A stretch of DNA of 64,000 nucleotides from Sulfuricella sp. T08 (lineage in GTDB: Bacteria; Pseudomonadota; Gammaproteobacteria; Burkholderiales; Sulfuricellaceae), in assembly GCF_000971475.1 (NCBI RefSeq), contig NZ_DF967539.1, positions 199,041-263,040 on the forward strand. Reading direction: 5' to 3'. Positions 15,398 through 24,557 of the stretch are shown here, piece after piece. The position numbers and the translations under genes were made by a program. Position 1 is the stretch's first letter. Every line of letters starts with the position of its first letter. Under the pieces are notes generated by a model. It was not told the origin of the DNA. It saw only the letters and a list, made by a program, of their open reading frames with translations, and did not search any database.

Positions 15398-16381
15398 ATG
15401 ACTGACTCTACCGCCTTGTCTACTTCGCCGCGCTTGTTGGATCAGGTACGCGGGAAAATTCGTTTAAAGCACTACAGTATCCGCACCGAGCAGGCTTATC
15501 TAGATTGGATTAAACGATTTATTTGTCATTATGGCAAGCGCCATCCGAATGAGATGGGCGCGCGTGAGGTGGAGGAGTTTTTGACATGGCTTGCAGTTGA
15601 AGGGCGGGTGGCGGCTTCTACGCAGAATCAGGCTAAAAGCGCCTTGCTATTTCTTTATCGCGAGGTTTTGGGGGCAGATTTGCCCTGGCTTGAGAACGTG
15701 GAACAGGCAAAAACGCCGAAACGGTTGCCAGTGGTGTTGACGCAGGCAGAAGTGCAGGCGCTGTTGCCGCGTCTTTCCGGGACACATTGGTTGGTGGCTA
15801 GTTTGCTATATGGGTCGGGAATGCGCCTGATGGAGGCGTTGCGCTTGCGGGTAAAAGATGTGGAATTATCGCGTAAGGAGATTCTGATTCGGGATGGCAA
15901 GGGGGCGAAGGATAGGGTGACAATGCTGCCGACCACATTGTTGAATCCTTTGAAGGCACACTTGTTGAAAGTGAAGGCGTTGCACGATCAGGATATTGCG
16001 GAGGGGTTTGGTGAGGTGTATTTGCCGCATGCGCTGGATAGGAAATATCCGAATGCGGCGCGGGAGTGGGGTTGGCAATATGTGTTTCCTTCGGGGAATC
16101 GTGCGGTAGATCCACGGTCTGGGGCGGTGCGGCGGCATCATGTGCAGGATCAGGCGGTGCAGCGGGCGGTGAAGCAGGCAGTACGGGATGCGGGTTTGGT
16201 CAAGCCTGCTACACCCCATACCCTGCGCCACAGCTTCGCGACCCATCTGCTGCAGGCCGGTTACGACATCCGCACGGTGCAGGAGTTGCTTGGCCATTCG
16301 GATGTGACTACGACGATGATTTATACGCATGTACTCAATTGTGGCGGCAGAGGCGTGAAGAGTCCGCTGGATATGGAGTAG
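15398..16381 (+). CDS. intI: Integron integrase IntI
   Basis: 327 residues. The tyrosine-recombinase residues are visible: Arg in [21 protein letters not shown] (His-x-x-Arg), [15 protein letters not shown] with the second His and the nucleophile Tyr. The IntI-specific insert [22 protein letters not shown], needed to bind folded attC hairpins, is present, as is the RGVKSPLD end. The gene is divergent from the cassettes and stops 2 bp before the lnt start. It catalyses attI x attC insertion and attC x attC excision, and appears intact. Confidence 0.97.
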   Translation: MTDSTALSTSPRLLDQVRGKIRLKHYSIRTEQAYLDWIKRFICHYGKRHPNEMGAREVEEFLTWLAVEGRVAASTQNQAKSALLFLYREVLGADLPWLENVEQAKTPKRLPVVLTQAEVQALLPRLSGTHWLVASLLYGSGMRLMEALRLRVKDVELSRKEILIRDGKGAKDRVTMLPTTLLNPLKAHLLKVKALHDQDIAEGFGEVYLPHALDRKYPNAAREWGWQYVFPSGNRAVDPRSGAVRRHHVQDQAVQRAVKQAVRDAGLVKPATPHTLRHSFATHLLQAGYDIRTVQELLGHSDVTTTMIYTHVLNCGGRGVKSPLDME

Positions 16382-16383
16382 AT

Positions 16384-17946
16384 GTGACGAGGCGTTCCGC
16401 TCTATTCTTTACCCAACTGCCGGTACAGATGGCCTTCGCCCTGATACTCGGGGCGGTCAGCGTTTCCGGATTCGCGCCGGACGCTCTGTTCTTCCTGCCG
16501 CTGCTCACGCTGGCGGCGCTGTTTCTGCTCTGGTCGCGGGCCTCGTCGCGCAAGGCTGCGGCCTACACCGGTTTCGCTTTCGGGTTGGGTTTCTTCGGCG
16601 CCGGGGTGAGCTGGGTTTACGTCAGCATTCACGAATTCGGCGGTATGCCGATGTTACTTGCGGTAGTGGCGACCTTTTTGTTCTGTCTGGTGCTGTCTCT
16701 GTTCCCTGCCGCAGTGGGCTTGCTCCAGGCCGGTCCCGGCGGTCTGACCCGGCGCCGCGCCTTGTTGCTGATGCCGGCGCTGTGGGTGTTGATGGAATGG
16801 GTAAGGGGCTGGCTTTTCACTGGATTTCCCTGGCTGGCGCTGGGTTATTCGCAAGCCGTAGCCAGCCCGTTGGCGGGCTTTGCGCCTGTGATCGGTGTCT
16901 ACGGCGTGTCTCTGATTTCTGCCTTGTGTGCCGGTGCGCTGGCGCTGGCGGCCGATGCCCGGTTGCTCGGGCGCGGCAAGGCAGGCATGGTTTTTCCGGC
17001 GATCATCATTCTGGTGCTGGCTGTGGCGGGGTTTGCGCTGAAGCAGGTCGAATGGGTCAAACCGCTGGGCGCGCCGGTTTCGGTCAGCCTGCTGCAGGGC
17101 AACATACCGCAGGAGATGAAATGGCGCGAGGACAAGGCCAAGACCACGCTCGACAGTTACATGGCGATGACTCTGGCGAGCTCGGGGCGCCTGATCGTGC
17201 TGCCGGAAACGGCGCTGCCGATGTTGTTGCGTGACCTGCCTCTGAGCTACCTGGAAATGCTGTCAGAGCGTGCGCGTGCGCTGGGGGGCGATGTGCTGGT
17301 GGGTGTGCCTGAGCATGCCGAGAGCGGGGATTATTTCAACAGCGTGTTGAGTCTCGGCAGTTCGCCGGTGCAGGTTTACCGCAAAGTCCATCTGGTGCCG
17401 TTCGGTGAATTTATCCCGTTCAAGCCGCTGTTCGGCTGGATTATTCATGTGCTTCACATCCCGCTGTCGGACTTCGCGCGCGGCGAGATCATCCAGCCGC
17501 CATTGCAGGTGGCTGGCCAGAAGGTGGCGATGGCGATCTGCTACGAGGACGTGTTCGGCGAGGAGCTGATCAACCAGCTGCCGGCCGCATCGCTGCTGGT
17601 CAATGTCAGCAACGACGCCTGGTTCGGCGATACCGTTGCGCCCTGGCAGCACCTGCAGATTTCGCAGATGCGCGCGCTGGAGGCCGGCCGCTATATGCTG
17701 CGCGCCACCAATACCGGCATCACCGCCATCATCAACCAGCGCGGCGAAGTGCTGAAGCGCGCGCGGGAATTCACCGTCACCCGGCTGGAGGGCGAGGCTC
17801 AGGGTTTTGCCGGGGCGACGCCGTATGTGCGATTCGGAAATTTCCCGCTACTCGGGTTGTTGGGGCTGCTGCTTGCGGCGAACCGGATCGCAGGCAAGGT
17901 GATGACAGCCAGAGAAAAACAAAAGCCGGGGCGCCGGAGACGATGA
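16384..17946 (+). CDS. lnt: Apolipoprotein N-acyltransferase
   Basis: 520 residues from a GTG at 16384 (GGAG five bases upstream); a longer frame through intI is an artefact. Six or more membrane helices occupy the N-terminal half, followed by a nitrilase-like periplasmic domain. The catalytic triad is recognisable as Glu in VLPETALPML, Lys in YRKVHLVPFGEF and Cys in AICYEDVFGEE. It adds the third acyl chain to lipoproteins in the inner membrane. It is essential in many proteobacteria, and here it sits directly behind intI, so expression may read through from the integron. Confidence 0.95.
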   Translation: MTRRSALFFTQLPVQMAFALILGAVSVSGFAPDALFFLPLLTLAALFLLWSRASSRKAAAYTGFAFGLGFFGAGVSWVYVSIHEFGGMPMLLAVVATFLFCLVLSLFPAAVGLLQAGPGGLTRRRALLLMPALWVLMEWVRGWLFTGFPWLALGYSQAVASPLAGFAPVIGVYGVSLISALCAGALALAADARLLGRGKAGMVFPAIIILVLAVAGFALKQVEWVKPLGAPVSVSLLQGNIPQEMKWREDKAKTTLDSYMAMTLASSGRLIVLPETALPMLLRDLPLSYLEMLSERARALGGDVLVGVPEHAESGDYFNSVLSLGSSPVQVYRKVHLVPFGEFIPFKPLFGWIIHVLHIPLSDFARGEIIQPPLQVAGQKVAMAICYEDVFGEELINQLPAASLLVNVSNDAWFGDTVAPWQHLQISQMRALEAGRYMLRATNTGITAIINQRGEVLKRAREFTVTRLEGEAQGFAGATPYVRFGNFPLLGLLGLLLAANRIAGKVMTAREKQKPGRRRR

Positions 17947-18185
17947 GCGGATGGTATTGCTATATGCTGGAATGTGCCGACGGCACGCTTTACACCGGCA
18001 TTACCAACGACCTGGAAAAGCGCCTGGCGGCGCACAACAGCGGCACGGCGTCGAAATATACGCGCAGTCGCCTTCCGGTCAAAATAGCCTTCACCGAGAC
18101 CCAGCCTGACCGCGCTTCTGCGAGCCGGCGCGAGTTGGAGATTAAGCGCCTGCCGCGCAGCGCGAAACTGGATTTGATGCGCTGA
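17943..18185 (+). CDS. GIY-YIG domain protein (UPF0213 type)
   Basis: 80 residues overlapping the lnt stop by 4 bp (ATGA). WYCYMLECADGTLYTGITNDLEKRLAAHNSG is the compact stand-alone GIY-YIG nuclease domain, with the family Arg and Asn. Single-domain members are conserved small proteins of uncertain role, perhaps in DNA repair. The protein seems full length. Confidence 0.88.
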   Translation: MSGWYCYMLECADGTLYTGITNDLEKRLAAHNSGTASKYTRSRLPVKIAFTETQPDRASASRRELEIKRLPRSAKLDLMR

Positions 18186-18224
18186 GCCGCTTATTTGATT
18201 GCAGCCACTCCACAAACGAAATAC

Positions 18225-18238
18225 ACTACAAATGTAGT
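18225..18238. promoter_or_regulatory. Candidate operator upstream of toxin-antitoxin pair
   Basis: The palindrome ACTACA-AA-TGTAGT lies 21 bp upstream of the antitoxin start, where an autoregulating antitoxin would bind. Confidence 0.45.
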
Positions 18239-18258
18239 AAATTAATCGGAGGCCCTCA

Positions 18259-18486
18259 ATGAGTTTACCTGTACGAATCGACGAAGCGCTTTATGAGCAC
18301 GCCAGAGATGTGGCCAAGGCTGAGCACCGGACGATTGCCGGGCAGATCGAGTTCTGGGCGACTGTCGGCCGAACCGCGCTCGACAACCCGGATTTGCCTA
18401 CCGATTTTATCGTTGAGTTGCTGCGAGCCAAGCATGAGTCGCGGGAAAATTTGACCCGCTTTGTGCCAGGGCAACTTCGTGGCTGA
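18259..18486 (+). CDS. ParD-like antitoxin
   Basis: 75 residues from ATG 18259, with GGAGG upstream. SLPVRIDEALYEHARDVAKAEHRTIAGQIEFWATVGR matches the ParD-like antitoxin family, with a ribbon-helix-helix DNA-binding N terminus. The C-terminal tail (RESRENLTRFVPG-like) would contact the toxin. It overlaps the toxin gene by 8 bp. A palindrome upstream probably serves autoregulation. It is not part of the integron array. Confidence 0.75.
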   Translation: MSLPVRIDEALYEHARDVAKAEHRTIAGQIEFWATVGRTALDNPDLPTDFIVELLRAKHESRENLTRFVPGQLRG

Positions 18487-18754
18487 AATCGAGGTTATCC
18501 AGACCAATGCTTTTCTGAGAGCCTACAAGCGGCTACATAACAACCAGAAAGATGCGGTGGATGAGGCAGTGGCCGCCATCGTGGCAAACCCGGAACTGGG
18601 CGAGGCCAAGAAGGGCGATCTGGCCGGCGTGTTCGTTTATAAATTCCAATGCATCAAGCAGCAATGCCTGTTGGCGTATGAATACGACCCATCGACACGG
18701 GTTTTGCTGCTGCTGGGTAGCCATGAAAATTTTTACCGGGAACTGAAGCGCTAG
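18479..18754 (+). CDS. RelE/ParE-superfamily toxin
   Basis: 91 residues from GTG 18479 with AGGG upstream; an earlier TTG at 18461 is less likely. VIQTNAFLRAYKRLHNNQKDAVDEAVAAI, then KKGDLAGVFVYKFQCIKQQCLLAYEYD and LLLGSHENFYREL, follow the RelE/ParE fold order of two helices and a sheet. It is probably the toxic partner of the ParD-like protein; whether it cleaves mRNA or inhibits gyrase is open. Confidence 0.78.
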   Translation: MAEIEVIQTNAFLRAYKRLHNNQKDAVDEAVAAIVANPELGEAKKGDLAGVFVYKFQCIKQQCLLAYEYDPSTRVLLLLGSHENFYRELKR

Positions 18755-18835
18755 TCCGCACTTTTGGCGCAGGGTTTTTACCGGCCCGGAAAAGAAGTAA
18801 AATCAACCCCTTTCAAAAAATCGAACAACGAAATA

Positions 18836-19756
18836 ATGCTGACTTTCCAGGAAATCATTCTCACGCTGCAGAAATACTGGGCCGAACGCGGCTGCGCCCT
18901 GCTGCAGCCCTACGACATGGAAGTGGGCGCGGGCACTAGCCATACCGCCACCTTCCTGCGCGCCATCGGCCCCGAACCGTGGCGTGCCGCCTACGTTCAG
19001 CCCTCGCGCCGACCCAAGGATGGCCGCTACGGCGAGAATCCCAACCGTCTCCAGCATTACTACCAATTCCAGGTGGTGCTGAAGCCCGCTCCTGAAAACA
19101 TCCTGGAACTTTACCTGGGCTCGCTGGAAGAACTGGGCTTCGACCTCAAGAGCAACGACATCCGCTTCGTCGAGGACGACTGGGAAAATCCCACCCTGGG
19201 CGCCTGGGGCTTGGGCTGGGAAGTCTGGCTGAACGGTATGGAAGTGACTCAGTTCACTTATTTCCAGCAGGTCGGCGGCATCGACTGCAAGCCGATCACC
19301 GGCGAGATCACCTACGGCCTGGAGCGGCTGGCGATGTATCTGCAGGGCGTCGAGAACGTTTTCGACCTGACTTGGACCAAGGGCCTCAGCTATCGCGACG
19401 TGTATCACCAGAACGAGGTGGAGCAGTCCACCTACAATTTCGAGCACAGCGATGTGGAATTCCTGCTCACCGCCTTCAACGCCCACGAGAAACAGGCCAG
19501 GCACCTGATGGAAAGCCAGCTGGCCCTGCCGGCCTACGAGCAGGTGCTGAAAACCGCGCACACCTTCAACCTGCTGGATGCCCGCGGCGCCATTTCGGTG
19601 ACCGAACGCGCCGCCTACATCGGCCGCATCCGCAACCTGGCGCGCAGCGTTGCCCAGAGCTACCTGGATAGCCGCGCAAGGCTCGGCTTCCCGATGGCGC
19701 CCAAGGATTGGGCCGACGAAGTGCTCGCCCAAATCGAGAAGAAGGTGGCGGCATGA
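18836..19756 (+). CDS. glyQ: Glycyl-tRNA synthetase alpha subunit
   Basis: 306 residues from ATG 18836 ([15 protein letters not shown]), the conserved start. The class II aminoacyl-tRNA synthetase motifs are clear: [38 protein letters not shown] and FQVVLKP. It forms an alpha2beta2 enzyme with GlyS that charges tRNA-Gly. It overlaps glyS by 4 bp (ATGA), which ensures coupled translation. Confidence 0.98.
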   Translation: MLTFQEIILTLQKYWAERGCALLQPYDMEVGAGTSHTATFLRAIGPEPWRAAYVQPSRRPKDGRYGENPNRLQHYYQFQVVLKPAPENILELYLGSLEELGFDLKSNDIRFVEDDWENPTLGAWGLGWEVWLNGMEVTQFTYFQQVGGIDCKPITGEITYGLERLAMYLQGVENVFDLTWTKGLSYRDVYHQNEVEQSTYNFEHSDVEFLLTAFNAHEKQARHLMESQLALPAYEQVLKTAHTFNLLDARGAISVTERAAYIGRIRNLARSVAQSYLDSRARLGFPMAPKDWADEVLAQIEKKVAA

Positions 19757-21873
19757 GCATGAAGAATTTGCTGGTCGAAATTTTTGTCGAAGAGCTGCCG
19801 CCCAAGGCGCTGAAGAAGCTGGGCGATGCTTTTGCTGCTGCCGTTTCGGATTCTCTCAAGGCGCAGGGGTTGGCCGCAGCCGATGCTGTCGTGACGCCTT
19901 ACGCCTCGCCGCGCCGTCTGGCGGTGCATGTTGCCGGGGTGGCCGCACAGGCTGCGGACAAGCCGGTTTCGCACAAGCTGATGCCGGTGAACGTGGGGCT
20001 GGATGCCGATGGCAAGGTCACTCCTGCGTTGCTGAAGCGGCTCGCTGCGCTGGGGCTGGATGAGTCTACGGTTCCGAATCTGAAGCGCGTCGGCGAGGGT
20101 AAGGGCGAAGCGCTGTTTTTCGATAGCGTGGCCAAGGGCGCGACCCTGACGGAAGGGTTGCAGAAGGCGCTGGACGAGGCGCTGGTCAAGCTGCCTATCC
20201 CCAAGGTGATGGCTTACCAGCTGCATGAAAACTGTGAACAGCCGGGCTGGAGCACCGTCAACTTCGTGCGCCCTGTGCACGGCTTGGTGGCCCTGCATGG
20301 CACGGAGGTGGTGCCAGTGAGTGCGCTCGGACTGAACGCCGGCCGTACCACCCAGGGCCACCGCTTCGAAGCCGCTGTCAGCCCGGTTAGCCTCAAGGAT
20401 GCCGACAGCTATGCGGCACAGATGAAAAACGAGGGAGCGGTGATCGCCAGTTTCGAAGCGCGCCGCGCCGACATCGTGCGCCAGCTCGATGAAGCGGCGG
20501 CGAAAGTCGGCGGCGTGAAGCCGGTGGATGACGATGCCCTGCTGGACGAAGTCACCGGCCTGGTGGAGCGCCCCAATGTGCTGGTCGGCCACTTCGGCCA
20601 GGAATTTCTCGGCGTGCCGCAGGAATGCCTGATCCTGACCATGAAGGCAAACCAGAAATACTTCCCGCTGCTGGATATGGCAGGCAAGCTGAGCAACCAG
20701 TTTCTGATCGTCTCCAACATCCGCCCGGCTGATCCGAGTGCGGTGATCGGCGGCAACGAACGGGTGGTGCGCCCGCGTCTGGCGGATGCCAAATTCTTCT
20801 TCGATCAGGACCGTAAGAAGACCTTGGCTTCGCGCGTGGCGAAGCTGGGTAACGTGGTCTACCACAACAAGTTGGGCACCCAGCTCGAGCGGACTCAGCG
20901 TGTCACCAAGCTGGCCGGCGAGATCGCCCGCCATCTCAACGCCAGCGCCGAGCTGGCCGAGCGCGCCGCGCATCTCGCCAAGGCCGACCTGCTCACCGAC
21001 ATGGTGGGCGAATTCCCCGAACTGCAGGGCATCATGGGGCAGTATTACGCACTCCATGATGGCGAGCGAGAGGAAGTGGCGCGCGCCATCGAGCAGCATT
21101 ACTGGCCGCGCTTCGCCGGCGATGCGCTGCCACAGGATAACATCGGTGCGGCGGCGGCGCTGGCCGACAAGCTGGATACCTTGGTCGGTATCTACGGCAT
21201 CGGCCTGGTGCCGACTGGTGACAAGGACCCCTTCGGGCTGCGCCGCCATGCCTTGGGCGTGCTGCGCATCCTCGCCGAGAAGGGCCTGCCGCTCGACCTT
21301 CTGCAACTGCTGCAGCAGACCCGCGCGCTGTTCCCGACGGAAATGCTGGCCGATAGCGTGGCGCTCGATGTCCACGGCTTCATGCTGGAGCGGCTGAAAG
21401 GCTATCTGCGCGACAAGAACTTCGCGCCGGATGAGATCGACGCGGTGGTGAGCCAGGCGCCGACCCGCATCGACCTGGTGGTTCCGCGCCTGGATGCGGT
21501 GCGGGCATTCAAGCAACTGCCGGAGGCGGAAGCGCTGGCGGCCGCCAACAAGCGTATCCAGAACATCCTGAAAAAAGCCGGCGAATTGCCGGCGGGTGGG
21601 GCGGATCTGGCGCTGATGTCGGAGGCGGCGGAAAAGGCGCTGTTTGGGGCGATGAACGAATTGGCCCCGGGTGTGGTCTCATTTGTTTGCAACGGCGGCT
21701 ATACTGAGGCGCTTACTGCACTGGCTGGAGTGCGATCCGAGGTGGATTCCTTCTTCGACCAGGTGATGGTGATGGCGGATGAGCCGCAACTGCGCAACAA
21801 CCGGTTGGCGCTGCTGAAAAGCCTGGGTGAACTGATGAACCAGGTGGCGGATATTTCGAAACTGGTATCCTGA
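19753..21873 (+). CDS. glyS: Glycyl-tRNA synthetase beta subunit
   Basis: 706 residues from ATG 19753 ([21 protein letters not shown]), typical length. It contains the HD-like region and the C-terminal anticodon-binding/DALR domain (from about residue 600). It is needed for tRNA binding by the GlyQ catalytic subunit. The antisense strand has long open frames here, but these are shadows of G+C-rich codons. Confidence 0.98.
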   Translation: MSMKNLLVEIFVEELPPKALKKLGDAFAAAVSDSLKAQGLAAADAVVTPYASPRRLAVHVAGVAAQAADKPVSHKLMPVNVGLDADGKVTPALLKRLAALGLDESTVPNLKRVGEGKGEALFFDSVAKGATLTEGLQKALDEALVKLPIPKVMAYQLHENCEQPGWSTVNFVRPVHGLVALHGTEVVPVSALGLNAGRTTQGHRFEAAVSPVSLKDADSYAAQMKNEGAVIASFEARRADIVRQLDEAAAKVGGVKPVDDDALLDEVTGLVERPNVLVGHFGQEFLGVPQECLILTMKANQKYFPLLDMAGKLSNQFLIVSNIRPADPSAVIGGNERVVRPRLADAKFFFDQDRKKTLASRVAKLGNVVYHNKLGTQLERTQRVTKLAGEIARHLNASAELAERAAHLAKADLLTDMVGEFPELQGIMGQYYALHDGEREEVARAIEQHYWPRFAGDALPQDNIGAAAALADKLDTLVGIYGIGLVPTGDKDPFGLRRHALGVLRILAEKGLPLDLLQLLQQTRALFPTEMLADSVALDVHGFMLERLKGYLRDKNFAPDEIDAVVSQAPTRIDLVVPRLDAVRAFKQLPEAEALAAANKRIQNILKKAGELPAGGADLALMSEAAEKALFGAMNELAPGVVSFVCNGGYTEALTALAGVRSEVDSFFDQVMVMADEPQLRNNRLALLKSLGELMNQVADISKLVS

Positions 21874-21885
21874 CGGGATAGACTT

Positions 21886-22437
21886 ATGCCCCAAATTAAA
21901 CTGATCATTCTCGATCGCGATGGCGTGGTGAATTACGACAGCGACCAGTTCATCAAGAGCCCGGAAGAGTGGAAGCCCATCCCCGGCAGTCTGGAGGCGA
22001 TTGCGCGCCTGAATCAGGCCGGGTTCAAGGTGGTGCTTGCGACCAACCAGTCCGGCGTCGGCCGCGGCCTGTTCGACATGGCCATGCTCAACGAAATCCA
22101 CGACAAGATGCACAAGACTCTGGCCCAGGTTGGTGCGCGCATCGATGCCTGCTTTTTCTGCCCCCACGCCGCCGATTCGGATTGCGGCTGCCGCAAACCC
22201 AAGCCCGGCATGTTCCAGGAAATCGCTGCGCGCTTCAACATGAGCCTGGCTGGCGTACCCTGCATCGGCGACAGCCTGCGTGATTTGCAGGCATCGGCGG
22301 AAGTGGGCGGCCAGCCGATCCTGGTGCTTACCGGCAAAGGCATGAAAACCCAGGAAAAAGGGGGGCTGCCTGAAAACACCCTGGTTTTCGCTGACCTTGG
22401 TGAAGCAGTCAAGCACGTCATCCAGATCAGCGCATGA
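21886..22437 (+). CDS. gmhB: D-glycero-beta-D-manno-heptose-1,7-bisphosphate 7-phosphatase
   Basis: 183 residues. The HAD motif I LDRDGVVNYDS carries the nucleophile Asp, LATNQSGVGRG is motif II, and the zinc-binding loop CFFCPHAADSDCGCRKPKPGM is specific to GmhB. It removes the 7-phosphate in ADP-heptose synthesis for the lipopolysaccharide core. It overlaps plsC by 4 bp. Confidence 0.95.
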   Translation: MPQIKLIILDRDGVVNYDSDQFIKSPEEWKPIPGSLEAIARLNQAGFKVVLATNQSGVGRGLFDMAMLNEIHDKMHKTLAQVGARIDACFFCPHAADSDCGCRKPKPGMFQEIAARFNMSLAGVPCIGDSLRDLQASAEVGGQPILVLTGKGMKTQEKGGLPENTLVFADLGEAVKHVIQISA

Positions 22438-23150
22438 TCTGGATTCGTTCCTTCATCTTCGCTCTGGGGATGTGGCTGTTCACCCCATTCTTTTTTTTCG
22501 CAGCCTTCTTTTCTCTGCCCCTCGACCCCGTCACCCGCTACCGCTTGATCGCGCACTGGGCAAAGATCATGCTGCGCTGGCTGAAGCTGACTTGCGGGCT
22601 CTCCTACCGCATCGTCGGCCGGGAGAACATCCCCAAAACTCAGGTTATCGTTCTGTCCAAGCACCAGTCGGCGTGGGAGACCCTGGCGTTCCAGGACATT
22701 CTGCCGCCGCTGGTTTGGGTGTTGAAACGAGAGCTACTGCGCATCCCGTTTTTCGGCTGGGCGCTGGCCATCGCCAGCCCGATTGCCATCGATCGGGGAG
22801 CAGGCAGGGCCGCACTGAAGCAGATCCTGGATCAGGGCAAGGAGCGCTTGGCAAAAGGCTTCTGGGTCGTGGTTTTTCCCGAGGGCACTCGTGTCAGGCC
22901 GGGCGAGAAAGGCAAATACAACATCGGCGGCGCCTGGCTCGCCACACATACCGGAACCCCGGTGCTGCCAGTAGCGCATAACGCCGGCGAGTACTGGGGC
23001 AAGAACGGTTTTCTCAAGCGGCCCGGTACGATCACTATCAGCTTCGGCCCGCAGATCGATTCGAAAGGGATCAAGGCTGACGAGCTGAACGCGCGGGCTG
23101 AAGCCTGGATCGAGGGCGAAATGGCGCACATCGCCGCCAAGGAATCCTAG
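22434..23150 (+). CDS. plsC: 1-acyl-glycerol-3-phosphate acyltransferase (PlsC family)
   Basis: 238 residues with an N-terminal hydrophobic segment. The motif KHQSAWET stands where the family has HX4D, here HX4E, and FPEGTRVRPGEKG is motif III. It makes phosphatidic acid from lysophosphatidic acid at the inner membrane; the E variant is seen in this subgroup, so I take it as active. The gene is in the glyQS-gmhB operon and is followed 2 bp later by a metallopeptidase. Confidence 0.92.
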   Translation: MIWIRSFIFALGMWLFTPFFFFAAFFSLPLDPVTRYRLIAHWAKIMLRWLKLTCGLSYRIVGRENIPKTQVIVLSKHQSAWETLAFQDILPPLVWVLKRELLRIPFFGWALAIASPIAIDRGAGRAALKQILDQGKERLAKGFWVVVFPEGTRVRPGEKGKYNIGGAWLATHTGTPVLPVAHNAGEYWGKNGFLKRPGTITISFGPQIDSKGIKADELNARAEAWIEGEMAHIAAKES

Positions 23151-23152
23151 CC

Positions 23153-23896
23153 TTGGGTCTCTTCGCCAAACCCCGCGCCGCCAGCGAAACCCGCACCCTC
23201 CGGCTGGATGGCCAGGAAATCCCTTATCTGCTCAAGCGCAGCCCGAAACGCCGGACTATCGGTTTGTGCATCGACCATCGAGGTCTGACCGTGAGTGCAC
23301 CGCAACGGGCTGCCGATAGCCGCCTGGAGCAGGTGCTGAGGGAGCGTTCCGGGTGGCTGTTCGACAAGCTGCGAGAATGGCAGGAGCGCCAGCCGGCCTC
23401 CTTTAATTGCACAGACGGGGAAACGCTGCTGTTCCTGGGCAGCGAACTGGTGTTGCGCCTGATGGAAGGCGGCCCACGCGCTCAGTCGCATCTGCTGGAG
23501 GACGATACCCTGGTGGTGAAGGTGCCGGATACCGGCGATGCGGAAGTGGTCAGGCGCAAGCTGGAACAGTGGTATCGCGCCGAAGCGCGCCGCCATTTCG
23601 TTCAGCGGCTGGAGCATTACTCCAGCCGCATGGGGCTGGCGGTGCGGAACGTGGCCTTGTCCGATGCGCGCACCCGCTGGGGCAGCTGCAACTCGCGCGG
23701 CGATATCCGCCTGAGCTGGCGGCTGATCCAGGCGCCCATCAGCCAGATCGATTACGTCGTGGTGCACGAGCTGGCCCATATCCGGGAACTCAACCATTCC
23801 CCCCGCTTCTGGGCCATCGTCGAGGAAACTCTGCCCCATTACGCCGTGGCGCAGCGGGCGCTCAAGATTGGTGGCGCCCGCTACCACCGCTTCTAG
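23153..23896 (+). CDS. YgjP-type metallopeptidase (DUF45/M48-like)
   Basis: 247 residues from TTG 23153, two bases after the plsC stop. The zinc motif HELAHIRELNHSPRFW (HExxH and downstream residues) and the upstream ARTRWGSCNSRGDIRLSW are diagnostic of the YgjP/WLM-like family. Its cellular substrate is unknown. The last operon gene; a palindromic repeat follows. Confidence 0.88.
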   Translation: MGLFAKPRAASETRTLRLDGQEIPYLLKRSPKRRTIGLCIDHRGLTVSAPQRAADSRLEQVLRERSGWLFDKLREWQERQPASFNCTDGETLLFLGSELVLRLMEGGPRAQSHLLEDDTLVVKVPDTGDAEVVRRKLEQWYRAEARRHFVQRLEHYSSRMGLAVRNVALSDARTRWGSCNSRGDIRLSWRLIQAPISQIDYVVVHELAHIRELNHSPRFWAIVEETLPHYAVAQRALKIGGARYHRF

Positions 23897-23941
23897 TGGT
23901 CGCCAAGGTAAATCGTAAGTATGCAACACAAATAGACCGCC

Positions 23942-24043
23942 TCCCCCTTTGTAAAAGGGGGATTGAGGGGGATTTAGCAGACCCGGACTTGCCGCGACCG
24001 TTAAATCCCACCTGCCACCCTTTTCAAAGGGGGTATCCCGCTG
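23942..24043. repeat. Intergenic inverted repeat
   Basis: The left arm (about 23942-23978, beginning TCCCCCTTTGTAAAAGGGGG) is repeated as an imperfect inverted copy at about 24001-24043 (CCCTTTTCAAAGGGGG). Each arm also forms its own hairpin, which could terminate transcription after the metallopeptidase gene. Confidence 0.65.
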
Positions 24044-24076
24044 GTTTAACTTGACTGACTTAGTTGGAGAAAAAGC

Positions 24077-24454
24077 ATGAGAATTCTGCACACCATGATC
24101 CGCGTCGGCGACCTGGATAAATCCATCGCTTTCTACACTGATGTGCTGGGCATGAAGCTGCTGCGACGCAAGGAATACCCGGACGGAAAGTACACTTTAG
24201 CCTTTGTAGGTTATGGTGAAGAATCCGAGGGTGCGGTGATTGAGCTCACCTACAACTGGGGGGTGTCGAGCTACGAGTTGGGCACTGGCTACGGCCATGT
24301 GGCGATTGCCGTTGGTGATATTCGCAAGGCCTGCGAGGCAATTGCGGCCAAGGGTGGCAAGGTGGTGTACGGCCCGGCGCTGCATGGCGGGGCGACGTGG
24401 ATTGCCTTCGTCGAAGACCCGGATGGGTACAAGATTGAGTTTATCGAGCGGTAG
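24077..24454 (+). CDS. gloA: Lactoylglutathione lyase (glyoxalase I)
   Basis: 125 residues. [30 protein letters not shown] with the first metal His, VIELTYNWG with a Glu, GYGHVAIAV with the second His and GYKIEFIE with the last Glu give the four metal ligands of glyoxalase I. It converts the methylglyoxal-glutathione adduct to S-lactoylglutathione. A GGAG site lies upstream. Confidence 0.95.
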   Translation: MRILHTMIRVGDLDKSIAFYTDVLGMKLLRRKEYPDGKYTLAFVGYGEESEGAVIELTYNWGVSSYELGTGYGHVAIAVGDIRKACEAIAAKGGKVVYGPALHGGATWIAFVEDPDGYKIEFIER

Positions 24455-24513
24455 GCAGCTCGAGTAAGGCGTTTGGGGCCCGTTCGAGCCGAGAGAGTAA
24501 CATCATGGTCAGT

Positions 24514-24557
24514 CATCCTTGCAATTCATGGAATGAAACTCCATAATTGCAAGGATG
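24514..24557. promoter_or_regulatory. Long hairpin overlapping the start codon of the DUF4143 ATPase
   Basis: The 13-bp perfect arms CATCCTTGCAATT (24514-24526) and AATTGCAAGGATG (24545-24557) continue into ATGGA/TCCAT, leaving a loop of about 7 bases. The right arm includes ATG 24555. It may be an operator or an mRNA hairpin that hides the start. Confidence 0.6.

Larger units (their letters stand above)
7387..16381 (-). mobile_element. Chromosomal integron: intI, attI and a 15-attC cassette array
   Basis: An IntI integrase gene lies at the right end on the plus strand. Leftward from its 5' side runs a series of small genes, nearly all on the minus strand. Each is followed by an imperfect palindrome bounded by a YYYAAC-type core on the left and a GTTRRRY-type core on the right, as attC sites appear when cassettes read leftward. 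Fifteen such sites are visible. The base composition and codon use of the cassettes vary and are visibly less G+C-rich than the flanking chromosome. No transposon or resistance gene is present, so it is a sedentary chromosomal integron. Confidence 0.9.

Noticed and set aside
16066..16383. Long N-terminal extension of lnt through intI
   Set aside because: Out-of-frame reading of intI; GTG 16384 has a good ribosome binding site and gives normal Lnt length.
18803..19732. 309-residue minus-strand ORF opposite glyQ
   Set aside because: Antisense shadow of glyQ with no ribosome binding site or recognised domain.
19660..21516. 618-residue minus-strand ORF opposite glyS
   Set aside because: It is fully antisense to the intact glyS gene and has no family features; G+C-rich codons leave the antisense frame open.
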